Below are positions 49,925 to 58,751 of a stretch of DNA of 64,000 bases, in pieces. How positions within the stretch are numbered: position 1 is the stretch's first letter; each line of letters opens with the position of its first letter. Made by a program: the position numbers and the translations under genes. The notes below the pieces were generated by a model. It was not told the DNA's origin. It saw nothing but the letters and a program-made list of their open reading frames with translations, and did not search any database. This DNA comes from Asanoa iriomotensis (GTDB lineage Bacteria > Actinomycetota > Actinomycetes > Mycobacteriales > Micromonosporaceae). The stretch is taken from positions 1 through 64,000 of the forward strand of contig NZ_BONC01000025.1 in NCBI RefSeq assembly GCF_016862515.1. Direction: 5' to 3'.

Positions 49925-50800
49925 GTGACCGCACCCGTTGCCGACATCGATATCGACGCCGAGCTCGTCGGCCGACTGCTTCGGGCGCAGCATCCCGATC
50001 TCGCCGATCGGTCCCTCCGGCTCGTCGCCAACGGCTGGGACAACGCGATTTTCCGGCTCGGTGACGATCTCTGCCTGCGATTGCCTCGGCGCGCCGTCGC
50101 GGTGCCCTTGCTTGTCAACGAACAGCGTTGGCTGCCTGCCCTGGCGGAAACCCTGCCCGCTCGGGTTCCCGCGCCCGTCCGGGTGGGTGTGCCGGGCGAC
50201 GACTACCCGTACCCCTGGTCGATCTGCGAATGGGTTGACGGCGAGATCGCCTCACTGGTGCCCGTGGCCGAGCGTCGCGCGGTCGCGGGCGAGCTGGCTG
50301 AGTTCATGCGCCGGCTGCACGTGCCCGCACCCGCCGACGCGCCGGTCAGCCCCGTGCGCGGCGTGCCGTTGGCCGTGCGCGACGAGCAGATCCAAGACCG
50401 GCTGACCAGCGGCAAGCTGGCCCGCGAAGACGAGTTGCGCCGGCTCTGGGACGAGCTGATCACCGCGCCGGTGTGGGCCGGGCCGCCGGTCTGGGTGCAC
50501 GGTGACCCGCACCCGGCCAATCTTGTGTTGCGCGGGTCGCGGCTGGCCGCCGTGCTCGACTTCGGGGACCTCAACGCCGGCGATCCGGCGACTGACCTCG
50601 CGGCCGCCTGGCTGGTGTTCGACGCTCAGGGGCGCGCCGCGTTCCAGGCCGGGGTCGACGCCGACGACGCGACCTGGACCCGGGCGCGGGCCTGGGCGCT
50701 GGCGATCGGCACCGCGATTGCGGTGTTCGCCGACATCCACCCCGGTTTGGCGGATGCCGGCGAACACGCGATCACTCAGGTGTTGGCGGATCAGGGATAG
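49925..50800 (+). CDS. aminoglycoside phosphotransferase-family protein
   Basis: A 291-aa APH/ChoK-fold kinase. The catalytic loop is HGDPHPANLVL near residues 192-202, and the Mg-binding stretch LDFGDLNAGDPATDLA near 212-227. The N-terminal ATP strand is NGWDNAIFRLGDD. Such proteins phosphorylate aminoglycosides, macrolides or metabolites; the drug specificity cannot be read. The 3' end overlaps the convergent beta-helix gene by 10 nt. Confidence 0.85.
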   Translation: MTAPVADIDIDAELVGRLLRAQHPDLADRSLRLVANGWDNAIFRLGDDLCLRLPRRAVAVPLLVNEQRWLPALAETLPARVPAPVRVGVPGDDYPYPWSICEWVDGEIASLVPVAERRAVAGELAEFMRRLHVPAPADAPVSPVRGVPLAVRDEQIQDRLTSGKLAREDELRRLWDELITAPVWAGPPVWVHGDPHPANLVLRGSRLAAVLDFGDLNAGDPATDLAAAWLVFDAQGRAAFQAGVDADDATWTRARAWALAIGTAIAVFADIHPGLADAGEHAITQVLADQG

Positions 50801-53466
50801 TTGGTCAGATACTGCGTTTCGGCGCCGCGCTGGGCCGTACCACCGGTGTTGTTGATGATGCGGTTGATCGTGCCTTGACCGCCTAGCGAGACGGTCACCA
50901 TGTTCTGGAACCGCACGCCGGCCTTGGTCGGCACCTCGAACGAGCGTTCCGCGACCACCGATTCGTCCAATGTGAACACACAGTACGAGCCGAGCCCGAT
51001 GGCGAAGTGTTCGTTGACCGCGTCGTTGACCTTGTAGGCCGCGTACCCGCGTGTCGTGCCGTTCATCCAGGAGGCCTGGTTGGGCATCTCGTACGGGAAC
51101 TCGTTCTGGTAGAAGTACGTCCGGCCGCGCTCGCCGTTCCAGACGGTCTGGTACTTCTGGAAGTGCTCGACGAACAGGCCGTACATGGTGACGTCGTCGC
51201 CGTTGACCGTGAGCCCGGTGTCGGCGGTGTTGACCGACCAGCCCACGCCGGCGCCGTGGTCGGCGCGCCACAGCCACATGTGGTCACCGATCACGTCGTC
51301 GCTGTTGACGGTGAGCGTGTTGGTCGCCTTGCCGACGCCGGGGCCGCCGATCCGGAAGAACACGTCGTGCAGCGAGACCGGGTTGGCGGCGTGGTCCACA
51401 CTGGAGCCGGCCGGGCCGACCTCCATGAGCACCGGCGAGTTGGTCGCGCCGGCCTCGAACATGATGCCGCCGACCTTGACGCCGTCGACGTCGGCGATCC
51501 GCATGCCGACCGAGCCGTTGTCCGCCTGGATCGTGGCCAGGCCCAGGCCGAGGATCACGGTGTTGGCCCGGTTGACCTGGATCGGTTGCGTCACATGGTG
51601 TACGCCCGGCGTGAACAGCAGGTTCTTGCCCTGTGACAGCGCGTTGTTGATGGTCGCGACCGGCGTGCCCGGGCGCACGATGAAGAACGTCGACAGTGAC
51701 AGCGACGAGCCGGCCGGGGTCTTGTTGAACCACGTGGTGCCCGTCGAGTTGGCGCGCAGCGCGGGCACGAACACCCGGTACTCGCCCGTGCCGTCGACAT
51801 AGAGGAACGGCTTCTCGCGTACGGTCGGCGTGTTGGCGACGACCGTGTGCGACGGGTTCGGGAAGTGGTTGGGCGGCGCGCCGGTCACGCCCTGGAACAC
51901 CATGTTCCAGACCGACCCGGACCACGAGCCGAACTCGCTGTTGCGCGAGTACCACTGCTGCTGCGAGCCCGAGACGACCATGCCGTCGATCTTGGTGTCG
52001 GCCATGAAGCCGCCGCTCGACCAACCGTCGCCGCCGTTCCAGAGCTGGATCTGGTTGCCGGCACCACGCAAATGCATGCGGCGGTACGGTGCCGCCTGCG
52101 AGACCGCCCACCGCTCGACGCTCACGCCGGCCGGCAGGGTGACCGACAGGTTTTCGGCCGCACGCCAGAAGTTCTGCGTGGCGTTGCCGCCGAACCAGAA
52201 CGCCTCGGCGCGCACGTGCCCGTTGAGGTTGACGTCGTCGGGCGACATGCCGAGCCCGGCGACCTGGGTGAAGAAGCCGAGGTTGACGTCGGCGGTGTAG
52301 TTGCCCGGCTTGAACAGCACGGCGTACCGCTCCGGGCCGAACTGGTTGGTCTCCTGCTGGGTGAAGATGGTGTTGAGCCGGCTCTGGATGGTCGCGGTCG
52401 GCGTGGACGGGTCGAACACGAACGTGTTGGAGCCGAGGTTGGGGTTGCGCGGGTCGGTGGGCTCGACCGGGTCGCCGGTCGGCGGGTCGGTCGGTGGGTT
52501 GGTCGTGCCGGTGCCGGTGAAGATCCGAATCTCCCAGAGTGAGTAGCCGTAGCCCGTCGCCCGCGCGGTGCCGTAGATCCGCAGGTAGCGCGCGCTGGCG
52601 GTGACGTCGATCGTCTGGGTGCCGCCGGTGCCGGTCGTGGTGCTGTAGATGCTGGTCCAGGTCGAGTCGTTGCTGCTCGTCTGGATCTGGAACGCGCGGC
52701 CGTACGCGGCCTCCCACTGCAGCACCACCTGGCAGATGCTCTGCACGCTGCCCAGGTCGATGCGGATCCACTGTGGATCGGAGGCGGCCGAGGACCAGCG
52801 GGTGCCGGCGTTGCCGTCGACGGCCGCGGTCGCCGGGAAGCCGGCGTTCTGGACCGAGCTCGCAGTGACGGGCTTGCCCTGCGCGGCGTTGGTCGTGCCG
52901 CAACCGGCCGGCGGGTTGGTGGGCCCGCTGCCGAACGTGCCGTGCACCTGGAACTCGAACAGGCTGTAGCCCCAGGCGGTGGCCCGCGCGGTGCCGTAGA
53001 GGCGCACGTAGCGGCCGCTGCCGGTGACCGGGAGCACTTGGGTGCCGCCCGTGCCGGTGGTGGTCGAGTAGATGTTGGTCCAGGCGCTGGCGTCGGCGGA
53101 GGTCTGGATCTGGAACGACCGGCCGTACGCGGCTTCCCATTGGAGCGTGATCTGGGTGACGTTCGCCGTGGCGCCGAGGTCGACCTGGATCCATTGTGGA
53201 TCCGAGAAGGCCGAGGCCCAGCGGGTGCCGGCGTTGCCGTCGACGGCGGCGCTCGCGGGGAAGGTGGCGTTCTCCGTCGAAGAGGCGGTGGCCGGCTTGC
53301 CCTGCGAGATGACCGCGTCGGCGGCGCTGGCCGCGGACGACACGGTCAGCACGGCCGCGACCAGGGTCGCGGCGGCGAGGGCCGCCGTGGCGGCGTGACG
53401 CCGTCGCTTGTTGGACCGGGTCGGTTCGGGCGGCGGTGCGGCGAGGGGCGGTGTTTCGGGTCTCAT
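50791..53466 (-). CDS. secreted beta-helix protein 2 with two CBM32-type domains
   Basis: An 891-aa secreted protein. After a signal peptide (about 1-49, ending SSAASAAD) come two F5/8 type C/CBM32-like sugar-binding domains (about 52-178 and 190-318), with repeated KPATASSTENATFPASAAVD and WIQVDLG signatures and GTARATAWGYSLFEFQVHG ends. A Thr/Pro linker (320-345) leads to a beta-helix domain colinear with the 586-aa protein at 37276, sharing DPSTPTATIQSRLN, RYAVLFKPGNYT and NGDDVTMYGLFVEHFQKYQT blocks. It is a likely cell-wall or plant-polysaccharide enzyme. The leader CCGTTAGGCAGG (complement of 53470-53481) and LacI-type boxes upstream match those of the paralogue. Confidence 0.8.
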   Translation of the reverse strand: MRPETPPLAAPPPEPTRSNKRRRHAATAALAAATLVAAVLTVSSAASAADAVISQGKPATASSTENATFPASAAVDGNAGTRWASAFSDPQWIQVDLGATANVTQITLQWEAAYGRSFQIQTSADASAWTNIYSTTTGTGGTQVLPVTGSGRYVRLYGTARATAWGYSLFEFQVHGTFGSGPTNPPAGCGTTNAAQGKPVTASSVQNAGFPATAAVDGNAGTRWSSAASDPQWIRIDLGSVQSICQVVLQWEAAYGRAFQIQTSSNDSTWTSIYSTTTGTGGTQTIDVTASARYLRIYGTARATGYGYSLWEIRIFTGTGTTNPPTDPPTGDPVEPTDPRNPNLGSNTFVFDPSTPTATIQSRLNTIFTQQETNQFGPERYAVLFKPGNYTADVNLGFFTQVAGLGMSPDDVNLNGHVRAEAFWFGGNATQNFWRAAENLSVTLPAGVSVERWAVSQAAPYRRMHLRGAGNQIQLWNGGDGWSSGGFMADTKIDGMVVSGSQQQWYSRNSEFGSWSGSVWNMVFQGVTGAPPNHFPNPSHTVVANTPTVREKPFLYVDGTGEYRVFVPALRANSTGTTWFNKTPAGSSLSLSTFFIVRPGTPVATINNALSQGKNLLFTPGVHHVTQPIQVNRANTVILGLGLATIQADNGSVGMRIADVDGVKVGGIMFEAGATNSPVLMEVGPAGSSVDHAANPVSLHDVFFRIGGPGVGKATNTLTVNSDDVIGDHMWLWRADHGAGVGWSVNTADTGLTVNGDDVTMYGLFVEHFQKYQTVWNGERGRTYFYQNEFPYEMPNQASWMNGTTRGYAAYKVNDAVNEHFAIGLGSYCVFTLDESVVAERSFEVPTKAGVRFQNMVTVSLGGQGTINRIINNTGGTAQRGAETQYLTNYP

Positions 53467-53531
53467 GTGCCTGCCTAACGGTGATAGGCGGCGCGCGCGA
53501 AATGCACGCCGGGACGGGGGCGTGGCGCTCG

Positions 53532-53543
53532 GAGAGCGCTCTC
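53532..53543. promoter_or_regulatory. LacI/CebR-type box A
   Basis: GAGAGCGCTCTC within the longer palindrome CGGAGAGCGCTCTCCG (53530-53545), 66 bp from the start of beta-helix gene 2. It is identical to the box at 37237. Confidence 0.65.
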
Positions 53544-53590
53544 CGAGCGGCTCTGAGTTTGAACCGCGATTCGGTTCTCGTCAATATCCT

Positions 53591-53604
53591 GGGGAGCGCT
53601 TTCC
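53591..53604. promoter_or_regulatory. LacI/CebR-type box B (imperfect)
   Basis: GGGGAGCGCTTTCC, centred on the conserved AGCGCT, lies midway between boxes A and C. Confidence 0.5.
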
Positions 53605-53648
53605 GGGGATTGACACGCATCGCAATGTCGCACAAACTGGCCTCTGGC

Positions 53649-53660
53649 GAGAGCGCTCTC
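53649..53660. promoter_or_regulatory. LacI/CebR-type box C
   Basis: GAGAGCGCTCTC again, in the context CGAGAGCGCTCTCTCG. It is 66 bp upstream of the DUF305 gene, so boxes A-C could control both divergent genes. Confidence 0.6.
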
Positions 53661-53725
53661 TCGCAGAATTTCATCGATGAACCAAGATCTCTCAGCGACG
53701 ACCGTCCCCGTCGAGGAGCTGACCG

Positions 53726-54397
53726 ATGACCCGCCGCCGTGCCGTGCTCGCGCTCGTGCCGCTCGCTCTTGTCAGCGGGTGGGCCGGGGCTTGCTCGACG
53801 CCGGATCGCGCCGGCGCCGGACCGGGCGTGCCGGGCTCGCCGACTCCCCGGAGCCGCCCCGGCTCGGGCGGGCCTGCCTCGGGCGGGCCCGCTTCGGGCG
53901 ACGGTGCCGCGGACGGCGCGGGACCGAACACGACCGACATCGCATGGCTGCAGCTTCTGATCGCGATGAACGAGCGGCTGCTGCCCATCTTCGACCTGGT
54001 GCCGAGCCGCAGCGGCGACCCGGCGGTGCAGCTCTACGCGTCGGTGGCGCGACGGGCGCGCGAGGCGGAACTCGAGTCGCTGCGCAAGCTGGCGGCCGGG
54101 GTGACGATGCCCAGCGACAACCCGCACCTACAGCACGACATGCCCGGCATGCCCACCGCTGCCCAACGGGACGAGATGACGCGATCCAGCGGAAAGGCCT
54201 TCGACCGCGGCTTCGCGGCCGCGATGATCGCGCACCTCGACCAGACCTCCCGACTCTGCACGGGCGAACAGAACGCCGGCGCCGACCCGGCGTTCCGTTC
54301 GCTCGCGGAATCGATCGCGCGCGGAGTCGGCGAGGAGCGAGCCCGGGCGTCCGCACTGGACGCCCGGGCCGCTTCGCCCAGCGCGAACACGCGTTGA
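53726..54397 (+). CDS. DUF305-like lipoprotein with altered metal motif
   Basis: A 223-aa lipoprotein: signal with lipobox-like WAGAC (Cys23), then a Ser/Gly/Pro linker (about 25-65) and a DUF305-like helical domain. Usual DUF305 proteins bind copper through HMM and H-H-x-G-A-I-x-M motifs; here the helix reads RGFAAAMIAHLDQTSRLC, so the HH pair is replaced by HL, and the methionine ladder is reduced. A copper role is therefore uncertain. It diverges from beta-helix gene 2 across the LacI-type boxes. Confidence 0.65.
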   Translation: MTRRRAVLALVPLALVSGWAGACSTPDRAGAGPGVPGSPTPRSRPGSGGPASGGPASGDGAADGAGPNTTDIAWLQLLIAMNERLLPIFDLVPSRSGDPAVQLYASVARRAREAELESLRKLAAGVTMPSDNPHLQHDMPGMPTAAQRDEMTRSSGKAFDRGFAAAMIAHLDQTSRLCTGEQNAGADPAFRSLAESIARGVGEERARASALDARAASPSANTR

Positions 54398-54429
54398 CGT
54401 CAAGCTGTCTTGACGGTAGGCCTGGTCTT

Positions 54430-54807
54430 ATGACGACGCCTGAGGCCCTGGAGCGGGAACACACGCTCGCCACCGCCACCGCGCGCTTCGACCAACTGCG
54501 GACCTGGGAGGCGCTGGGCGAGCCCGCGCTGGGTCAGGCGGAGGTCTTGGAACTGCTCGCGCTGAGCGAGGTGCTGTCCCGCAAGGCGGCTTATGGCCGG
54601 CAGCTCAGCGTGCGGACCGCCCGCGCCAGTGGGGCGTCCTGGTCCCAGATCGGGGCGGCCCTGGGCACGAGCAAACAGGCGGCCTGGGAGGCCCACGCCA
54701 GGTGGATCGACGACCAGGCAGCCCAACACGGCACGACAGGCATCGCCGGCTTGCCGGGCGCCGAGATAACCGACCTCCGCAACCTGGCCGGCGACGCGGA
54801 CAGCTAG
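54430..54807 (+). CDS. small helix-turn-helix protein
   Basis: A 125-aa protein. An N-terminal helical stretch is followed by a helix-turn-helix-like SGASWSQIGAALGTSKQAAWEAHARW (about 67-95), a pattern I have seen in small actinomycete proteins without a characterised function. The gene starts 32 nt after the DUF305 gene and may share its transcript. Confidence 0.6.
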   Translation: MTTPEALEREHTLATATARFDQLRTWEALGEPALGQAEVLELLALSEVLSRKAAYGRQLSVRTARASGASWSQIGAALGTSKQAAWEAHARWIDDQAAQHGTTGIAGLPGAEITDLRNLAGDADS

Positions 54808-54844
54808 CCGGACGGCAACGAGAACGCCCGCGGACACGCATGCG

Positions 54845-54892
54845 GCGGTGGCCGCGGTGACGCCCCCGTTTGGCGTCGCGCGCGGCCACCGC
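54845..54892. terminator. terminator hairpin
   Basis: A perfect 12-bp stem GCGGTGGCCGCG / CGCGGCCACCGC (54845-54856 and 54881-54892) in the convergent gap between the helix-turn-helix gene and the epoxide hydrolase gene. Confidence 0.65.
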
Positions 54893-54924
54893 GTCACAGG
54901 CGCGCCCGGTGGCGCGCGGTGGGG

Positions 54925-56064
54925 TCAGCGGAGGGTGCGGAAGAACGTGCGGACGTCGTCGACGAACAGGTCCGGGGCTTCGAGGGCCGCGAAGTGGCCG
55001 CCGCGGTCGTACTCCGTCCAGTGGGTGATGTTGTTCGTCTGTTCCGCGTAGCGGCGGATCGAGACGTCTTCCGCGAAGACCGCCACGCCGGTCGGGACGC
55101 CGCTGTTCGTCGGCCAGTTGCCGCTGTGCATGCTCTCGTAGTAGAGGTTGGCCGACGTGCCGGCCGTGTTGGTCAGCCAGTAGAGCATCACGTTGGTGAG
55201 GATGTGGTCGCGGTCGACGACGTCCTCAGGCAGCTTGCCGCCGTGGGTCCACTCCTGGAACTTCTCGACGATCCAGGCGAGCTGACCGACCGGTGAGTCC
55301 GCCAGGGCGTACGACAGAGTCTGTGGCCGGGTCGCCTGGATCTGGAAGTAGCCGTTCATGTCCTGCATGTAGTTGGCCAGGCGGCCCAGCCGCACCCGCT
55401 CTGCGTCGGTCATCGTCGCCTGCTCCTCTTCCGGCACCTCGCCGAACGGGATGAAGCCGAGCGTCGCCGCGTTGACGTGGATGCCGATCACGTGGTCGGG
55501 GTCGACGCGGCCGAGGTCCGGTGCGATGAAGGCGCCGTAGTCGCCGCCCTGTGCGCCGTAGCGCGAGTAGTCGAGGCGGCGCATCAGCTCGGCGAACGCG
55601 CCCGCGATCCGGCGGCTGTCCCAACCCGCCTCCGCGACCCCGCCGGAGAGGCCGAAGCCCGGGATCGACGGGATCACCACATCGAAGGCGTCGGCCGGGT
55701 CGCCGCCGTGTGCGCGCGGGTCGGTCAGCGGGCCGATCACGTCGAGGAACTCGACGATCGAGCCCGGCCAGCCGTGGCTCAGCACCAGCGGGAGGGCGCC
55801 GGGCTCGGGCGAGCGGACGTGCAGGAAGTGCACCCGCTGGCCGTCGATCTCGGTGGTGAACTGCGGGAACTCGTTGATCTGGCGCTCGGCGGCACGCCAG
55901 TCGTAGCCGTCGGCCCAGTAGGCGGCAAGGTCGCGCAGGTAGTCGACCGGCACCCCGCGGGACCACTCGGCGCCCGGCAGCGCGAACGGGTAGCGGGAGC
56001 GGGCGAGCCGCTCGCGGAGGTCGTCGAGGTGGGCCTGGGCGACGTCGATGCGGTAGGGCTGCAT
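54925..56064 (-). CDS. epoxide hydrolase (EHN domain, alpha/beta-hydrolase)
   Basis: A 379-aa epoxide hydrolase with N-terminal EHN meander (residues 1-95) and catalytic fold. The oxyanion strand HGWPGS is at 97-102, the nucleophile is Asp175 in QGGDYG, and the catalytic His is in RGGHFAALE near 355. The start MQPYRIDVAQAHLDDL is typical. The upstream gap contains TTCCGTTC and GAACGGAA arms (56095-56125), a probable operator. Confidence 0.9.
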   Translation of the reverse strand: MQPYRIDVAQAHLDDLRERLARSRYPFALPGAEWSRGVPVDYLRDLAAYWADGYDWRAAERQINEFPQFTTEIDGQRVHFLHVRSPEPGALPLVLSHGWPGSIVEFLDVIGPLTDPRAHGGDPADAFDVVIPSIPGFGLSGGVAEAGWDSRRIAGAFAELMRRLDYSRYGAQGGDYGAFIAPDLGRVDPDHVIGIHVNAATLGFIPFGEVPEEEQATMTDAERVRLGRLANYMQDMNGYFQIQATRPQTLSYALADSPVGQLAWIVEKFQEWTHGGKLPEDVVDRDHILTNVMLYWLTNTAGTSANLYYESMHSGNWPTNSGVPTGVAVFAEDVSIRRYAEQTNNITHWTEYDRGGHFAALEAPDLFVDDVRTFFRTLR

Positions 56065-56094
56065 GGCGGGCCTCCAAGATTTCGGATCGTTGCG

Positions 56095-56125
56095 TTCCGT
56101 TCCACTTCACCATAGCAGAACGGAA
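56095..56125. promoter_or_regulatory. inverted repeat upstream of epoxide hydrolase
   Basis: TTCCGTTC (56095-56102) and GAACGGAA (56118-56125) are perfect inverted repeats, 15 nt apart, in the divergent promoter of the epoxide hydrolase and adenylate kinase genes. The regulator is not in view. Confidence 0.5.
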
Positions 56126-56196
56126 TGGTTCGTTCCAACACTTGGATCGAGGCAATCGGTTGGCAGGTCGCCCGCGCGATGTGGGAACGTTTTCGC

Positions 56197-56841
56197 ATGC
56201 GGAAGTACGTGATCATGGGTGTCCAGGGCAGCGGCAAAGGCACCCAGAGCACCCTCATGCGCCGCGATCTGGAGCTGACCCACATCAGCGTCGGCGACAT
56301 ACTGCGCTGGCACGTCCAGGAGCACACCAAGATCGGCGCACAGGTCCGCCGCACGATGACCGCCGGCGAGTTGGTCAGCGACGACCTGGTCGAGTCGATC
56401 GTGCGCGACCGGCTCCAGCAGCACGACTGGAACTACGGCTTCCTCATCGACGGCTTCCCCCGCAACGTGCGCCAGGCCTCGTTCTTCCTGGAGAGCTACG
56501 ACATCGACGGCGTGATCCACCTCGACCTGCCGGACGAGGACGTGCAGAAGCGGGTGCTGAGCCGCCGGCTCTGCGCCAACTGCGGCATGGACTACAACCT
56601 GATCTCCGACCGGCCCGAGGTCGAGGGCAAGTGCGACGTCTGCGGCGGCAAGCTGGTGACGCGCGCCGACGACACCCCGGAGGCGCTCGCTGCCCGGCTG
56701 CGCGACTACTACAGCAAGACGGAGCCGGTGCTCGAGCTGTTTCGGCGCAAGGAGTACGTGCTCACCGTCGACGCCCGGCCCGACCCCGCCACCGTGCAGA
56801 ACGCGATCCGCGCCGGTCTGGGGCTGCCGCCGGGGAAATAG
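56197..56841 (+). CDS. adenylate kinase with zinc-lid
   Basis: A 214-aa nucleoside monophosphate kinase. P-loop GVQGSGKGTQ (residues 8-17), the NMP-binding helix, DGFPRN, and a lid with two C-x2-C knuckles (CANCGMDY and CDVCGGKL) that should bind zinc. Length and motifs suit Adk, though the N-terminus MRKYVIMG and VSDDLVESIVRDRL are less canonical than in the ribosomal-protein-locus Adk; a second, secondary copy is likely. ATG 56197 is chosen because the P-loop must follow closely. It is followed after 10 nt by an aldehyde dehydrogenase gene. Confidence 0.85.
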   Translation: MRKYVIMGVQGSGKGTQSTLMRRDLELTHISVGDILRWHVQEHTKIGAQVRRTMTAGELVSDDLVESIVRDRLQQHDWNYGFLIDGFPRNVRQASFFLESYDIDGVIHLDLPDEDVQKRVLSRRLCANCGMDYNLISDRPEVEGKCDVCGGKLVTRADDTPEALAARLRDYYSKTEPVLELFRRKEYVLTVDARPDPATVQNAIRAGLGLPPGK

Positions 56842-56851
56842 GGTGGGTGGC

Positions 56852-58354
56852 ATGACGATCTACCGCTCTGTCAACCCGGCCCGGCTCGACGACGTGGTCG
56901 CCGAGGTGCGGTTGGCCGACGCCGACGGCTTCGTCGCGGCCTGCCGCACCGCGCGGGCCGCGCAGCGTGGCTGGGCTGCCGTGCCCGCGCCGGTCCGCGG
57001 TCAGGTCATCGGCAACCTGGGCCGCCTGGTGCGTGCCAACTTCGAGACGCTCGCGCGGCTCGTCACCCGCGAGATCGGCAAGCCGATCGCGGAGGCCCGC
57101 GGCGAGGTCCAGGAGATCATCGACACCTGCGACTTCTTCCTTGGTGAGGGACGCCGGTTGTACGGGCAGACGGTGCCCAGCGAGATGTCCGACAAGCAGC
57201 TGTTCACGTTCCGCGTGCCGGTCGGTGTCGCCGCGATCATCACGGCCGGCAACTTCCCGGTCGCGGTGCCGTCCTGGTACCTGGTGCCCGCCCTGCTCTG
57301 CGGCAACGCCGTCGTCTGGAAGCCCGCCGAGTACGCGTCGGCGAGCGCGGCCGCGCTGGCGGCACTCGTGCGGCGGTCGGGCGCACCCGATGGGGTCTTC
57401 GAAGTGGTCGACGCCGACGGCGCCGCGACCTACGAGGGTCTGTCCGGGGCGCTCGACGCGGGGCTGGTCGACAAGGTGGGCTTCACCGGCTCGTCGGAGG
57501 TGGGCGCGCGGATCGGCGAGCTGACCGGCCGCCACCTGCAGACGCCGTGCCTGGAGCTGGGCGGCAAGAACCCGATGGTGGTCACGCCCGACGCGGACCT
57601 GTCGCTGGCGGTCGAGGGCGCGCTGTTCGGCGGCTTCGGCACCGCGGGCCAGCGCTGCACGTCGCTGGGCACGGCGATCGTGCACGAGTCGGTGTACGAG
57701 TCGTTCGTCGACTCGCTCGGCAAGGCCTTGTCGGACGCGGTGATCGGCGATCCCTCCCGGGAGGACGTCCTCTATGGACCGCTGCTGGCCGACCGGTTCG
57801 CCCGGCGCTACGAGGACTACCTGGGCTGGATCGGCCCGCACCACCGCGTGCTCGGGTCGGGCGGCCGCACGGGCCGGATCACCGCCGACAACCCGCGGCC
57901 AGGCTTCGCCGGCGACCCTGCTGGCGGGCTCTTCTACCACCCGGTGCTGGTCGCCGGCGTCCGCCCGGACGACGAACTCTTCCGCACGGAGACGTTCGGC
58001 CCGATCGTGGGCGTGATGCCCTACCGCGAGCTGGACGAGGCGATCGAGCTGGCGAACGCGCCGGGCTACGGCCTCTCGTCGTCGATCTACACGAACGACC
58101 CGCGATCGGCGTTCGCCTTCCGCGCCGGCGTCTCGGCCGGCATGGTCAGCGTCAACAACTCCACGTCGGGCGCGGAGGCCCACCTGCCGTTCGGCGGCAA
58201 CGGCCGGTCGGGCAACGGCTCCCGGCAGTCGGGCATCTGGGTGCTCGACCAGTTCACCCGCTGGCAGTCGATGAACTGGGACTACTCGGGCCGCCTGCAG
58301 AAGGCCCAGATGGACACCCAATCCATCACCCCGGACCTGGACTTCCGCCTGTAG
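56852..58354 (+). CDS. aldehyde dehydrogenase (ALDH7/AASADH-like)
   Basis: A 500-aa NAD(P)-dependent aldehyde dehydrogenase. The catalytic Cys is in GFGTAGQRCTSLGTA and the general base Glu in CLELGGKNPMV; GFTGSSEVGARI is the cofactor motif. The GTAGQRCTS version and GNGSRQSGIWVLDQFTRWQ tail resemble the ALDH7 group, which oxidises aminoadipate semialdehyde/piperideine-6-carboxylate. The tail QKAQMDTQSITPDLDF is an extra strand. The gene starts 10 nt after adk; a lysine or betaine pathway role is inference. Confidence 0.88.
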   Translation: MTIYRSVNPARLDDVVAEVRLADADGFVAACRTARAAQRGWAAVPAPVRGQVIGNLGRLVRANFETLARLVTREIGKPIAEARGEVQEIIDTCDFFLGEGRRLYGQTVPSEMSDKQLFTFRVPVGVAAIITAGNFPVAVPSWYLVPALLCGNAVVWKPAEYASASAAALAALVRRSGAPDGVFEVVDADGAATYEGLSGALDAGLVDKVGFTGSSEVGARIGELTGRHLQTPCLELGGKNPMVVTPDADLSLAVEGALFGGFGTAGQRCTSLGTAIVHESVYESFVDSLGKALSDAVIGDPSREDVLYGPLLADRFARRYEDYLGWIGPHHRVLGSGGRTGRITADNPRPGFAGDPAGGLFYHPVLVAGVRPDDELFRTETFGPIVGVMPYRELDEAIELANAPGYGLSSSIYTNDPRSAFAFRAGVSAGMVSVNNSTSGAEAHLPFGGNGRSGNGSRQSGIWVLDQFTRWQSMNWDYSGRLQKAQMDTQSITPDLDFRL

Positions 58355-58751
58355 CCAACGCGATCAGGCCGGCGCCGGTCGGCCTGAACCCGCAAGCGTC
58401 GAGGTAGAACCCACGTAGGTGTTCCTCGAAGTCGACATGCAGCCACGCGACGCCGGCCGCCCGCGCGTGCTCGGCGGCGAGGCCGACGAGCCGGGCGCCG
58501 ACGCCCGCACGGCGGACGCGCTCGGCAACGACGGTGTCCAGGACGAACGCGTGCCCGCGACCGTCCCAGGCGACGTTGACGAACCCGACCAGCTCTCCGC
58601 CGGCACGGGCACACACCCAGCCCAGGCTGTGCCGACGCACCCGCGCGGACCAGTCGTCAGTCGTCACGTCGTGCCCGAAACCCGCCGCGTGCAAGGCCTC
58701 GACCTCGCCGTTGTCGAAGTCACCACGCCATGCATAGGCAACCAGCGTCAA
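58326..58751 (-). CDS. GNAT-family acetyltransferase
   Basis: A 141-aa acetyltransferase of the small GNAT type. ARAGGELVGFVNVAWDGRGHAFVLDTVV is the core strand pair and RRAGVGARLVGLAAEHARAAG the acetyl-CoA loop; the end is FYLDACGFRPTGAGLIAL. The start is uncertain: TTG 58751 gives the expected N-terminus (LTLVAYAWRGDF), but the GGAGG is only 3 nt away; GTG 58766 is an alternative. The stop overlaps the 3' end of the aldehyde dehydrogenase by 29 nt. Confidence 0.75.
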   Translation of the reverse strand: MTLVAYAWRGDFDNGEVEALHAAGFGHDVTTDDWSARVRRHSLGWVCARAGGELVGFVNVAWDGRGHAFVLDTVVAERVRRAGVGARLVGLAAEHARAAGVAWLHVDFEEHLRGFYLDACGFRPTGAGLIALATGGSPGPG

